A stretch of 64,000 nucleotides of DNA from Chthoniobacterales bacterium (GTDB taxonomy: Bacteria; Verrucomicrobiota; Verrucomicrobiia; Chthoniobacterales; JACTMZ01), in NCBI GenBank assembly GCA_014879535.1, contig JACSRX010000021.1, positions 20,173-84,172 on the forward strand, in the 5' to 3' direction. The notes beneath the pieces were generated by a model. The model did no database searches, was not told the origin of the DNA, and was given only the letters and a program-made list of their open reading frames with translations. Positions 9,305-17,602 of this stretch are shown here, one piece after another (position 1 is the first letter of the stretch; each line of letters starts with the position of its first letter). Made by a program: the position numbers and the translations under genes.

Positions 9305-10410
9305 ACGTGTCGACAGCCGGGCTTCCCCTCCGTGCCGCGCGTGCCGTGCTCGATGCACCGCAACGCGCGGCGGCTTGGTTCCGGCGCTCCGGCATCCGGA
9401 GGGCGACAGGCGTTGCCCCGGTGCTCGGTTTCGGCGGCGTGCTTGACGGCGAGCGACTGATCCACGGCGGGGCGGTGAAGTTGCTTTCCCTGCGCGACAA
9501 TTTCGCGAGTTGTGAGGATGCGTTCAACCTGCTCTACCTCGTGAGCAGTTCCCAGCCGGAATTCGCGGAGGATATGGCGTCCATTTGCCGCCGGCGGGGG
9601 ATCCCCCTCGTCTGGAACCAGAACGGGGTGGGTTATCCCGGGTGGGCGGGCAACGATGCGGAACGCCACAACGCCCCGATGAGGCGGTTGCGAGCGCAGG
9701 CGTCCTTCGTGGTTTATCAGAGTGAATTCTGCAGGAGTTGTGCCGATCAATTTCTCGGTCCCTGCGATGTTCCGTTCGAAGTTCTGCTCAATCCCGTGGA
9801 TTTGGACAAATTCCGCCCGTCGGACGCGGCGGCGTCTTTCGAGCCTGTCCGCCTTCTCGCCATGGGGACGCAGAATTACCGCGAGCGGGCGATGGTTGCG
9901 TTGGCCTGCGTGCAGGCACTGCGGGCCGGCGGGATCAAGGCGACTTTGACCATGGCCGGGCCGGTGGAATGGAAGCGTGGGGGCGAGGAACTGGCGGCGG
10001 CCGCGCGGAAGATGGCCATCGAGGATTTCGTGGAGTTGCGGCCGCCGTTCCGGCAGGAGGAGGCGCCGGATATCTACCGCGCACACCACATTCTGCTGCA
10101 TCCCAAGTATCTTGATCCCTGCCCGACCGTGGTGGCCGAGGCCTTGGCCTGCGGGCTCCCGGTGGTGGCGTCGCGGTCCGGGGGGCTTCCGGAAATGGTC
10201 GGTGACGACTGCGGCGAGCTGATCGAGGTTCCGCTCGTGTGGGACCGGATGGTGACGCCTTCGGGCGACGAGTTGGCCCAAGCCGTCGTCCGTTTGCTGC
10301 CCCGTCTGGAGGCGGCGCGATCCGCGGCCCGGGCACGCGCGGAGCAGGCGTTCGATGCGCGCCGGTGGGTGGAACGCCACCGTGAAATATTCACCTCATT
10401 GCCGGAGTGA
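9301..10410 (+). CDS. Glycosyltransferase family 4
   Basis: A 369-residue GT-B enzyme. It has FGGVLDGERLIHGGAVKL near the N-terminus, the hinge LNPVDLDKFRPSD, and a donor site PCPTVVAEALACGLPVVAS followed by SGGLPEMVGDDCGEL, the classic GT4 layout. The region QEEAPDIYRAHHILLHPKY leads into the donor site. The ATG at 9301 overlaps the stop of the membrane transferase, and its own stop overlaps a GTG start at 10407. It should be cytoplasmic and act on the same lipid-linked glycan as its neighbours. Confidence 0.9.
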   Translation: MNVSTAGLPLRAARAVLDAPQRAAAWFRRSGIRRATGVAPVLGFGGVLDGERLIHGGAVKLLSLRDNFASCEDAFNLLYLVSSSQPEFAEDMASICRRRGIPLVWNQNGVGYPGWAGNDAERHNAPMRRLRAQASFVVYQSEFCRSCADQFLGPCDVPFEVLLNPVDLDKFRPSDAAASFEPVRLLAMGTQNYRERAMVALACVQALRAGGIKATLTMAGPVEWKRGGEELAAAARKMAIEDFVELRPPFRQEEAPDIYRAHHILLHPKYLDPCPTVVAEALACGLPVVASRSGGLPEMVGDDCGELIEVPLVWDRMVTPSGDELAQAVVRLLPRLEAARSAARARAEQAFDARRWVERHREIFTSLPE

Positions 10411-11399
10411 GTGCCCCCGCAATCAGTGTGCTCATGGCGGTTTACAACGGCGGAGATGCCTTGTCGGCCTCGCTGGAAAGCATCGCCACCCAGACGTTCA
10501 CCGATTGGGAGATGGTGGTGGTGGATGATGCCTCGACAGACCGCACCCGCGAGGTCGTGGAAAGTTGGGGCAGGAAAGATCCGCGGATCCGCCTTGTGAC
10601 CAACGCCGGAAACAAGGGCCAGACACCGTGCCTGAATCAGGGGCTGCGCGAATGCCGCGGGGACTGGGTGGCGCGGCAGGATGCGGATGATCTCAGCGCG
10701 CCCGGCCGGCTGGCGGCGCAGATGGATTTTGTCGTGCGTCATCCTGAAGTGGCCCTTCTCGGGACCTCCGGGATTCTCATCGACGAACGGGGCTGCAAGG
10801 CGGGCTTGCTCGATGTGCCGAGCACGGCTGCGGGGATTGCCTGGACATCCATGTTCCTCAATCCCTTCTTGCACACCTCGGTGCTTTTTCAGCGCGAAAC
10901 CTCTTTGGAGACATTCGGCGGTTATGACGAATCCTTCCGCATCGCCCAGGACTATGATTTGTGGGTTCGCATGCTGAATGCAGCCCCGACCGCGAACCTG
11001 CCGGAACGCTTGGTCAGCTACAGGCGCTCCGACGCGTCGCTCTCGCGAGCCGGTCGCGAACTTGCAATGCAGGAAGCCGGTCGCGTGGCCTCCCGGCAGT
11101 TCTCCCACCTGATCGGGCGCTCTCCCGAGGCCGGCGAGAGGAGGCTGTGCGATGCCTTCCGCTCCGGGTTGCCCGGTGCCGCGTGCCCGGAGTTCCGGAG
11201 CCTGTGGCGGCGATTGGAGTGTGAATTTTCAGCAAGGCATCCCGCTTGGGCGGATGGTCCGGCTGCGGTGGCGGCATCATGGCACCTGCGTCTGGCGGGA
11301 TCCTCCGGGAGTGCCTTGTCCGCAGTGTCGGAAATGAGGGATGCGCTCGTGGCTGATCCTGGGTTTGTTCTCCGCTGGATACGGGACCGGTTGGGCTAA
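10407..11399 (+). CDS. Glycosyltransferase family 2
   Basis: A 330-residue GT2 enzyme with AISVLMAVYNGGDAL, the donor motif VVVDDASTDRT, the metal-binding QDADD, and an acidic catalytic motif in IAQDYDLWVRML. The start is the GTG at 10407, which overlaps the preceding stop as GTGA. No ATG lies at the position demanded by the family. The last 110 residues are an extra helical region. Its stop codon overlaps, tail to tail, the stop of the inverted neighbour (shared bases 11396-11399). It probably adds one residue to the repeat unit. Confidence 0.9.
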   Translation: MSAPAISVLMAVYNGGDALSASLESIATQTFTDWEMVVVDDASTDRTREVVESWGRKDPRIRLVTNAGNKGQTPCLNQGLRECRGDWVARQDADDLSAPGRLAAQMDFVVRHPEVALLGTSGILIDERGCKAGLLDVPSTAAGIAWTSMFLNPFLHTSVLFQRETSLETFGGYDESFRIAQDYDLWVRMLNAAPTANLPERLVSYRRSDASLSRAGRELAMQEAGRVASRQFSHLIGRSPEAGERRLCDAFRSGLPGAACPEFRSLWRRLECEFSARHPAWADGPAAVAASWHLRLAGSSGSALSAVSEMRDALVADPGFVLRWIRDRLG

Positions 11400-12370
11400 T
11401 TGCGCAACAGGCGGTCCACGAAGAGAATCCCGTGCGTGGCGGTTTTCCGGAGCCATTGCGTTCCGCGTCCCTTGGCGTTCCAAGCAGCCGCGCGGGCCGG
11501 AAGTTCCTCCTCCACCAACCGGCACCAACGCCGCGCTGTGGCTTCCTGCGTGAACTCCAAGGCCCGAATGCGGCCCGATTCGGCGAGCTTTCGCCTCAGC
11601 GGGGCATCCGCGCAGAGTCTCTGCAAATGCTGCATCAATTCGGCGGGGCTGTGCGCGGCCAAGTAGTCCTCTCCCGGATTTCCTTCCGCCAGATAAGCCG
11701 AATCGTTGCCACCTATGAAGGGAACACCTGCAAGCCACGCGTTGTAGAGTTTGGTCGCCGGTTTGTGGATTTGGCGGTTTCCCGAAAAATCACGGATCGC
11801 GATCACCGCATCGATGTCGCGGTAGTCGTGCCAGATGTCGTGTGCCCTCACGAGGAATTCGAGACCGAGGTCGTTTTTCAGCCCCGCCCTCCATTCGTCG
11901 CAGGCAAGTTCCCCAGCAAGGTTCGCCGGGTCGCCGAAAAAGCACACGTTGCGGAATTCCTCCCCCCGCGAGCTGTCGCGGGGGATGAGGTTGGTCTGCG
12001 GCCAATGCGGCATGTAGACCGAGCCCGGGAGGAGGGCGGCATGGCGCCTGTTCTGCAGAATCTGCACATGGGCCCCGGGGTGGGGCAGGCCGTCGGCCAC
12101 CACCGCGGCAAGAAAGACGCACGGGGGTGGTGTGTATCCGGCGTGGAGGGTGCCGGAGAGGGCGATGACGATGCCGTCGTCCGGCATTTCGGTGACGAGC
12201 CTGACATCGCGTCCGCACAGCTCGAGTGCGTTCCAAGCCTGGTAAATCCACGACTCGGCGCAGCCGCCCTTGCCGAGCTGGTTGCGCATGATGTGTCCGC
12301 CGCTCCGCCAAGCCTCCCGGTTCTGCGGACTCGGCATGTAGTGGGCCGGGAGATAAAAGGACGTCCGCAT
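11396..12370 (-). CDS. Glycosyltransferase, GT-B fold (inverted within the island)
   Basis: A 324-residue protein starting MRTSFYLPAHYMPSPQ, with GGHIMRNQLGKGGCAESW in the first domain and LVTEMPDDGIVIAL before the donor domain. The C-terminal domain contains KPATKLYNAWLAGVPFIGG, in place of the EX7E signature, and ends in a helical cap (LRRKLAESGRIRALEF). It resembles glycosyltransferases of cell-surface loci but lacks a sharp family motif. I chose the ATG at 12370; an in-frame ATG at 12424 would add 18 residues. It is the only minus-strand gene in the island, divergent from the next transferase and overlapping the previous gene tail to tail. Confidence 0.6.
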   Translation of the reverse strand: MRTSFYLPAHYMPSPQNREAWRSGGHIMRNQLGKGGCAESWIYQAWNALELCGRDVRLVTEMPDDGIVIALSGTLHAGYTPPPCVFLAAVVADGLPHPGAHVQILQNRRHAALLPGSVYMPHWPQTNLIPRDSSRGEEFRNVCFFGDPANLAGELACDEWRAGLKNDLGLEFLVRAHDIWHDYRDIDAVIAIRDFSGNRQIHKPATKLYNAWLAGVPFIGGNDSAYLAEGNPGEDYLAAHSPAELMQHLQRLCADAPLRRKLAESGRIRALEFTQEATARRWCRLVEEELPARAAAWNAKGRGTQWLRKTATHGILFVDRLLRN

Positions 12371-12441
12371 GGGCAATCCGCACGTTAAATGAGATCGAAC
12401 GTCCTGCAAGATCACGGAGGCCATGCGATGGGGCGCACCCG
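12371..12441. promoter_or_regulatory. Divergent intergenic region with an inverted repeat and a Shine-Dalgarno/leader mini-ORF
   Basis: This 71-base gap between divergent transferases must hold the start signals of both. It contains an inverted repeat ACGTT (12382-12386) and AACGT (12398-12402). A GGAGG at 12416-12420 lies seven bases before an ATG at 12428, which opens a five-codon frame (MGRTR) whose TGA at 12443-12445 overlaps the GTG start of the next gene at 12442. The GTG itself has no Shine-Dalgarno at a usual distance. This looks like a coupling leader, but it is inferred from spacing alone. Confidence 0.35.
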
Positions 12442-13533
12442 GTGAAGTTCCTTTTCCTCTCCCAAGGCGCCCATCTCGTGTGGGACCCCGCATCGCCACG
12501 TGCTGCCGGCGGGGCCGAGTTCCAAGCCGCCCTCATGGCGAGGGAGCTTGTGCGGCGCGGTCATGAGGCCGTGCTTCTCGGGGCCGACACCGGGCAACCG
12601 GACGGTGCCATCTGGCAGGGAATCCGCATCCGAAGCGGTGGCCGTTACGATACCGGCGGGATGGTTGACACACTCGGGGCATGGCCGAAAATCCACCGTG
12701 CCCTGCGCGAGGAGAACCCCGACTTCGTGGTGGTTTACGGGTGGACCTCGCTTCTTTACGCGCTTGCCTTGTGGCGGCGGGTTGTGCCGTTCCGGTTGGT
12801 TTTCGTGTGTGCGTTGGATGCGGAGATCGACGGCGGGTTCCGCCGGCGCAACCCGGTGCGGGGGCTCCTGTTTCACCGGGGAATGCAGGCGTCGGACTTC
12901 CGGTTCGGCATCACCGCACGCCAAGCGGCGGCCTTCGAGGAACAGGGAATGCGCTGTCATGTCACGCGTTTGCTTCTGCCCGAGGCGCAACCGACCAGCG
13001 CGACGGGGAAACCGGTCGATCTTCTCTGGGTGGCGCGGTGCGAGGAGGTGAAGCGTCCGATGCTTTTCCTCGACTTGGCCGAGACGCTTCCGGACGCCCG
13101 GTGCCGCATGATTTGCTCCGCCCAAGATCAGGCCTTGTGGGAGCGCGTGAAGGAGCGGGCGGGCCGCATCGCCAACGTGGAGTTCATCGGTGGTGTGGCT
13201 TACCGTGACATCCAGAGTCATTTCGACGGATCGAAGATCCTTGTGAACACCTCTTCACATGAAGGTGTGCCCAACACGTTCATCCATGCGGCCCGGGGGG
13301 GGGCGGCGATTGCCTCGCTTGAAATCGATCCGGATGGCATGTTCGGAACATTCCGCGCCGGCGTGCTGGCGCACGGAGATATGAACACTTTGATCGATGG
13401 AGTGCGGTTGCTGCTTGGTGAGGACGCCATGAGGGAAGCCGCCGCGGTGGAGAGCGCCCGGTTTGTCCGGGAGTGGCATGACAATGCGCGGAACGTCACG
13501 GCGTTCCTGCGCGGTGTGGAGGCTGCGTCATGA
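12442..13533 (+). CDS. Glycosyltransferase family 4
   Basis: A 363-residue GT-B enzyme with FLFLSQGAHLVWD, a glycine-rich AAGGAEFQAALMAREL donor-domain loop, and a hinge-like LLWVARCEEVKRP. The C-terminal site holds VNTSSHEGVPNTFIHAARGGAAIASLE, where the conserved glutamate sits in SSHEGVPN. The start is a GTG at 12442, overlapping the TGA of a five-codon leader. The stop overlaps the next ATG at 13530. It should act with the neighbouring acetyltransferase and transferase on the same surface glycan. Confidence 0.85.
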   Translation: MKFLFLSQGAHLVWDPASPRAAGGAEFQAALMARELVRRGHEAVLLGADTGQPDGAIWQGIRIRSGGRYDTGGMVDTLGAWPKIHRALREENPDFVVVYGWTSLLYALALWRRVVPFRLVFVCALDAEIDGGFRRRNPVRGLLFHRGMQASDFRFGITARQAAAFEEQGMRCHVTRLLLPEAQPTSATGKPVDLLWVARCEEVKRPMLFLDLAETLPDARCRMICSAQDQALWERVKERAGRIANVEFIGGVAYRDIQSHFDGSKILVNTSSHEGVPNTFIHAARGGAAIASLEIDPDGMFGTFRAGVLAHGDMNTLIDGVRLLLGEDAMREAAAVESARFVREWHDNARNVTAFLRGVEAAS

Positions 13534-14024
13534 GGGAGGGGGTCTGGCAGGATTGGGCGGTGAACCCGGGTGACATGCGCATCCGGCTTCTGCTGGGGGC
13601 TTTCCGCCTTGCGCAGAAACTTCACCGCCTGCCGCGGGCGGTGCGCTGGCTGGCACTGCCCTGCCTGGCGATCTACCAGTTCCTTGCCTACTGGGGGTTG
13701 GGCATCGAGTTGAACTACAAAGCTGCGGTCGGTCCGCGCCTGCGGCTGCACCACGGCTTCGGTCTGGTGATCCACGACCGAGCGGTGATCGGGGCGGATT
13801 GCACGTTGAGGCACTGCACGACGATCGGCAACCGGCGAGGCGGCGACGATTGCCCGGTCATCGGTTGCGGTGTGGATATCGGCAGCAACAGCGTCATCAT
13901 CGGGGCGATCCGGGTGGGTGATGATGCGGTGATCGGGGCGGGTAGCGTGGTGCTGCACGATGTCGCGCCGCGGCAGACCGTCGCGGGCAACCCCGCGCGG
14001 CCGGTGGGCGGAGCGGGTCGATGA
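13530..14024 (+). CDS. Serine acetyltransferase-like LbH acyltransferase
   Basis: A 164-residue hexapeptide-repeat protein. The first third (residues 17-60) is a helical, partly hydrophobic segment (LALPCLAIYQFLAYWGLGI). The beta-helix starts at about residue 65, with LHHGFGLVIHDRAVIGADC, CTTIGNRR and IRVGDDAVIGAGSVVLHDV, and ends in the conserved TVAGNPARPVG. It is about 100 residues shorter than CysE, so an O-acetyltransferase of sugars is the likelier role. Both ends overlap neighbouring glycosyltransferase genes by four bases. It is the second such enzyme in the island, so two acetylated positions are possible. Confidence 0.82.
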   Translation: MREGVWQDWAVNPGDMRIRLLLGAFRLAQKLHRLPRAVRWLALPCLAIYQFLAYWGLGIELNYKAAVGPRLRLHHGFGLVIHDRAVIGADCTLRHCTTIGNRRGGDDCPVIGCGVDIGSNSVIIGAIRVGDDAVIGAGSVVLHDVAPRQTVAGNPARPVGGAGR

Positions 14025-15100
14025 TCCGGGTCCTTCACGTCATCGACAGCCTCGATCTCGGGGGGGCACAGGCGGTCGTGGTGAACCTGGCGAGGTTCCG
14101 AGACCGGGAAAAATTCAACATGACGGTTGCGCCGATGCACGGCCGGGGTGTTTTCGCGGGGGCGCTGGAAGCCGAGGGCGTGCGGGTGGTCGAATTGTCC
14201 GCAGCGAAGGTGCCTCCGGCTTATTTGTGGGCTTTGCCCCGGTTGCTCCGGGGTGTTCGGTTCGACGTGGCGCACTTCCACCTTTTCGGGTCGAACTGGA
14301 TCGCCAAGCCACTTGCGGCGGCATGCGGTGTGCGGGTGCGCATCAACCATGACCACTGCAACGACCGTGCGCGTGCGGGCTGGCGGCTGGCGGCTGACCG
14401 CTTCACCAACCGCTGGTCGTCGCATGTGTTGGCGGTGTCGCGATCGACGGCCGACGATCTCGTGGGAAGGGTCGGTCTTTCCCCGCGGTTGGTGACATGC
14501 CTGCCGAACGGGGTGGACACGGAGTATTTCCGACCCGCAGGGGATTTTGACCGGCTCAGGGCCAAGCGCGCGCTCGGGTTGCCCGCGGACAAGACGGTGG
14601 TCGCGGGGCTCGGACGATTGCATCCCCAGAAAAACTGGCCTCTTTTCCTGAAGGTGGCGGCGCGTTTTCCGCAGGCGGAATTCGTGATCGCCGGCACGGG
14701 CCCCCAGGAATCGGAGTTGCAGGCCTCGGCGGGGGGCAACGTCCGTTTCGCCGGCTTCCGCGATCCGCGGGAGGTGTTTGCAGCCGCAGATGTGTTCGTG
14801 CTGACATCCGACTACGAGGGGATGCCCATGACGTTGCTTGAGGCGATGGCCAGCGGGCTGCCTTCCGTGGTTTCTGCTGTGGACGGGTGCCGGGACATCC
14901 TCGGCGACGGTGCAGGCGGTTTCTTGGCGCAAGCCGGGAATGCGGAAGATTTTGCATCCAAGCTGTCGCGCCTCATGGAGTCCGGGGAATCGCGGCAGAC
15001 GATGGGAGACCTCGCACGGGCCAAGGCCAAGGCGTCATTTGATGCGAGGGCACAGACCAAGGTGGTCGAGGATCTTTATGGGACGCTTCTGCAGACGTAA
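14021..15100 (+). CDS. Glycosyltransferase family 4, last gene of the island
   Basis: A 359-residue GT-B enzyme with IRVLHVIDSLDLGGAQ at the N-terminus, VSRSTADDLVG and LPNGVDTEYFRPAGD before the donor domain, and VLTSDYEGMPMTLLEAMASG as the donor site with the EX7E glutamates. VAGLGRLHPQKNWPLFL is the usual GT4 strand. It ends the coupled run and is followed 22 bases later by an intrinsic terminator. The overall layout is close to that of bacterial capsule and exopolysaccharide transferases. Confidence 0.92.
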   Translation: MIRVLHVIDSLDLGGAQAVVVNLARFRDREKFNMTVAPMHGRGVFAGALEAEGVRVVELSAAKVPPAYLWALPRLLRGVRFDVAHFHLFGSNWIAKPLAAACGVRVRINHDHCNDRARAGWRLAADRFTNRWSSHVLAVSRSTADDLVGRVGLSPRLVTCLPNGVDTEYFRPAGDFDRLRAKRALGLPADKTVVAGLGRLHPQKNWPLFLKVAARFPQAEFVIAGTGPQESELQASAGGNVRFAGFRDPREVFAAADVFVLTSDYEGMPMTLLEAMASGLPSVVSAVDGCRDILGDGAGGFLAQAGNAEDFASKLSRLMESGESRQTMGDLARAKAKASFDARAQTKVVEDLYGTLLQT

Positions 15101-15122
15101 CATCCATTCCCGTGTTGACGGC

Positions 15123-15146
15123 AAGCCGGGTGCGCCCGGTTTTTTT
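15123..15146 (+). terminator. Rho-independent terminator of the glycan island
   Basis: The stem CCGGG (15126-15130) and CCCGG (15135-15139) encloses a TGCG loop and is followed by seven T residues (15140-15146). Pairing can extend outward through GT and AT pairs to 15123. It starts 22 bases after the last glycosyltransferase stop and before the next gene at 15184. It is the clearest intrinsic terminator in the window. Confidence 0.8.
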
Positions 15147-15183
15147 GTGCCCCAATCGGCGGCCATTGTGGCATTCTCTGCCG

Positions 15184-15699
15184 ATGCTCGGTATCGTCAT
15201 CCGGATGCTCGGCCTGCTGCTCTGCGCAGGCCTGTGGTGGTGGCTGTCCATGAAGGGAAGGTCCGAGGGGATCCCGGGGGGCATGATCGTCTTCCTTGCG
15301 GCCCACGGGGTATTGCTGGTGGCGGCAATCCTCCTGGCCAAGCCGGTGGCCGGATGGCTCGGGGACATGACGGCGAATCTGTTCATGCCCGGTGCCCGGA
15401 ATGACAAGCCCCAGCCGATGTATAGCATCCCGGAAGGCCGGATGGCGGCGGAGGATTATGCCGGGGCATTGGAGGCCTATGCCGAGTTGGCAGCAGCCCA
15501 TCCTGGGGAAATCGCCCCGCATTTGCGCATGATGGAAATCTGGCTGCGGGTTTACAGGGACCCGGAATCGGCGCGGACGATCCACGCCAATGCCCTGCAG
15601 GCGATCAAAGGACGGAAAAACCGGGAGAAGTTCGCCGCCGCCGCCGCCGTGATCCTGGCGGAAGCAGGGATCGGGCCGGGTTCCGAGGGAGGAGTCTGA
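15184..15699 (+). CDS. Small membrane protein with TPR-like C-terminus
   Basis: A 171-residue protein with two N-terminal membrane helices (about residues 3-18 and 32-54) and a soluble C-terminal part with a TPR-like helix-turn-helix (AAEDYAGALEAYAELAAAHPG). I do not recognise a named family. The ATG at 15184 is favoured because translation then begins at the first membrane helix. The frame opens further upstream, but that stretch covers the terminator. It may be an inner-membrane scaffold. Function is unknown. Confidence 0.65.
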   Translation: MLGIVIRMLGLLLCAGLWWWLSMKGRSEGIPGGMIVFLAAHGVLLVAAILLAKPVAGWLGDMTANLFMPGARNDKPQPMYSIPEGRMAAEDYAGALEAYAELAAAHPGEIAPHLRMMEIWLRVYRDPESARTIHANALQAIKGRKNREKFAAAAAVILAEAGIGPGSEGGV

Positions 15700-15744
15700 C
15701 CCATTTGGATTGGCCGAGGCCGCACGGGGTGTTTTACTGTCCCA

Positions 15745-16092
15745 ATGCACATTCACTTGAGTCCCCGGCATCTGGCCCTCACGGGAGCAATCAACTCCTA
15801 CGTGGTGAACAAGCTCGCCCACCTCGACAACCAGACCGACAGGATCATCGCAGCGCATGTCGTGTTGATGCACGACGAGTCCAAGAAAAAGAGCAACTAT
15901 GTGGTCAAGGTCCACCTCGCACTGCCCGGTCCCGACATCCACGCCGAGGACCGCGAGAACGACCTCTACGCAGCGGTCGATCTGGTGATGAACAAGCTCT
16001 CCCAGCAGCTGCGCAAACGGAAGACGCGCTTGGTCTCGGCGAAGAAGCACAAGGCCCAGCTGGCCACCGAGCGCCGCAAGCGCGGATTGTGA
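15745..16092 (+). CDS. hpf: Ribosome hibernation promoting factor, short form
   Basis: A 115-residue protein with the HPF/RaiA (S30AE) fold: IHLSPRHLALTGAINSYVVNKLAHL at the N-terminus, then HVVLMHDESKKKSNYVVKVHLALPG and IHAEDRENDLYAAVDLVMNKLSQQLRKRKTR spread over the two halves. This family binds the decoding centre and tRNA sites of the 30S subunit and promotes ribosome dimerisation or inactivation in stationary phase. The length matches the short (gamma-proteobacterial) form without the dimerisation domain. A lysine/arginine-rich tail ends the protein. It stands alone, 13 bases before scpA. Confidence 0.88.
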   Translation: MHIHLSPRHLALTGAINSYVVNKLAHLDNQTDRIIAAHVVLMHDESKKKSNYVVKVHLALPGPDIHAEDRENDLYAAVDLVMNKLSQQLRKRKTRLVSAKKHKAQLATERRKRGL

Positions 16093-16105
16093 GGGCTGGC
16101 GGTTG

Positions 16106-16855
16106 ATGGATCCGGCCTACCAGGTCAAACTCGACGTCTTTGAGGGGCCGTTAGACCTCCTGCTTTATCTCGTGAAACGGGATGAGGTGGACATTTACGA
16201 CATCGAGATCGGGCGCATCACGCGCCAATATCTCGAATACCTCGAGGCGATGGAGTCCATCGACGTCGAGATCGGCGGCGAGTTCATCGTCATGGCCGCG
16301 AACCTTCTGCTCATCAAGAGCCGCACACTCCTGCCCGTGGATCTTCAGGGCCCCGCGGAGGAGGAAGGCGAGGATGAGGATCCGCGTTGGGAGTTGATCC
16401 GGCAGCTCATCGAATACAAGAAATTCAAGGAAGCCGCCGGCGAACTGCGCAACCGTGAGGAATTGGCGGTGAAGCTTTTCGGGCGCAGTCCGACCGCGCC
16501 ACCTGCCGACGGAGGGGCGACGCTTCTTGCCGGCGAAGTCGGAGCGCTCGACCTCATCGCCGCCTTCCAGCGCGTGCTGGCCCGCATCGAGAAGGCCAAG
16601 GGCGCCACCCGCGAGATCGAGGCCGACCGGTTCACCGTCTCGGAAAAGATCGAGTTCGTGCTCAAGGTGCTTCCGGAGTCCGAGCCGCTCCGTTTCGAGG
16701 AGCTGTTTGCCGGGCAGCACACGCGCGGCGAGGTGGTCGCGACATTCCTGGCCCTGCTGGAGCTGGTGCGCCTCCGTCATGTGCGGGTCGAGCAGGTCGG
16801 GCCGTTCGGCGACATCCTGCTTCGGCGGAGGGGGGGCGGGCCCGCGCCCGCTTGA
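16106..16855 (+). CDS. scpA: Segregation and condensation protein A (ScpA)
   Basis: A 249-residue kleisin subunit of the Smc-ScpAB condensin. The signature start YQVKLDVFEGPLDLLLYLV is intact, followed by DIYDIEIGRITRQYLEYLE and GGEFIVMAANLLLIKSRTLLP. A variable acidic segment (residues 75-90) and the C-terminal winged-helix part (FEELFAGQHTRGEVVATFLALLELVR) follow. ScpA bridges the Smc heads and binds ScpB. I chose the ATG at 16106; an adjacent TTG at 16103 is also possible. The downstream gene scpB begins 70 bases later. Confidence 0.95.
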   Translation: MDPAYQVKLDVFEGPLDLLLYLVKRDEVDIYDIEIGRITRQYLEYLEAMESIDVEIGGEFIVMAANLLLIKSRTLLPVDLQGPAEEEGEDEDPRWELIRQLIEYKKFKEAAGELRNREELAVKLFGRSPTAPPADGGATLLAGEVGALDLIAAFQRVLARIEKAKGATREIEADRFTVSEKIEFVLKVLPESEPLRFEELFAGQHTRGEVVATFLALLELVRLRHVRVEQVGPFGDILLRRRGGGPAPA

Positions 16856-16924
16856 GCCTGCATTTCGCGGTTGATGCGCCGCGGCAAATGACAAATCCTC
16901 ACCATCCCGCCTGAGACCCGATTT

Positions 16925-17602
16925 ATGACCCTGCTTTCCCGCGTTCTTGAAGCCCTGCTTTTCGCCTCGGACAAACCGGTATCCGCTTCCGAGTGCGCGA
17001 AGCATCTGCGTGGGGCGGCTGAGGCGGCCCCGGAGGATGCGGAGGTGGCGTCACTCGCCGGAACGAAGCAGGATGAAATCGCCGCGGCCATGCACGGGTT
17101 GCAGGAGGACTATGCAGCTCAGGAACGGGGTTTCCGACTCGTTGAGAGCGCGGCCGGGTGGAAAGTGGTGACGGCGCCTGGCGCCGCCCCCTGGGTGCGG
17201 CAGCTTTTCCCCGAGAATCGTCCGGCCCGGCTCAGCCCCTCGGCTTTGGAGACGTTGGCCATCGTGGCCTATCGCCAGCCGATCCATCGTGCCGACATCG
17301 AGGCCGTTCGCGGGGTGAATGTGGATGGAGTGATGCAGACGCTTCTGGAACGCGGAGTGATCCGGATTACGGGGAGGGCCGAGTTGCCGGGACGGCCCCT
17401 GCTCTATGGCACCACGGAATTTTTTCTGGAGCACTTCGGCTTGAGATCGCTCGAGGAGCTTCCGAACTGTGCCGAGCTGCGCCGTGTCGAACTGCCTGTC
17501 TCCGGCGCGCCCGGGGATGCGCAGCCGGATCTTCCGCTGGGCGAACCGGAGCCGATCGCGGAGGCTGTGGACCCGGTGCCGGTGAGCGAGGAGGCCCCAT
17601 GA
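16925..17602 (+). CDS. scpB: Segregation and condensation protein B (ScpB)
   Basis: A 225-residue winged-helix protein that dimerises on ScpA in the condensin complex. LSRVLEALLFASDKPVSASE opens the first winged helix, and LSPSALETLAIVAYRQPIHRADIEAVRGVNVDGVMQTLLERG forms the second and is the most conserved part of ScpB. The last 30 residues are an acidic, proline-rich tail. It follows scpA, as in most bacteria, but its stop overlaps the start of pheA (ATGA at 17599), which is an unusual partner. Confidence 0.94.
   Translation: MTLLSRVLEALLFASDKPVSASECAKHLRGAAEAAPEDAEVASLAGTKQDEIAAAMHGLQEDYAAQERGFRLVESAAGWKVVTAPGAAPWVRQLFPENRPARLSPSALETLAIVAYRQPIHRADIEAVRGVNVDGVMQTLLERGVIRITGRAELPGRPLLYGTTEFFLEHFGLRSLEELPNCAELRRVELPVSGAPGDAQPDLPLGEPEPIAEAVDPVPVSEEAP

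Noticed and set aside
17158..17598. An upstream extension of the pheA frame
   Set aside because: It lies inside scpB in another frame. The chorismate mutase domain begins at 17599, where the start overlaps the scpB stop.
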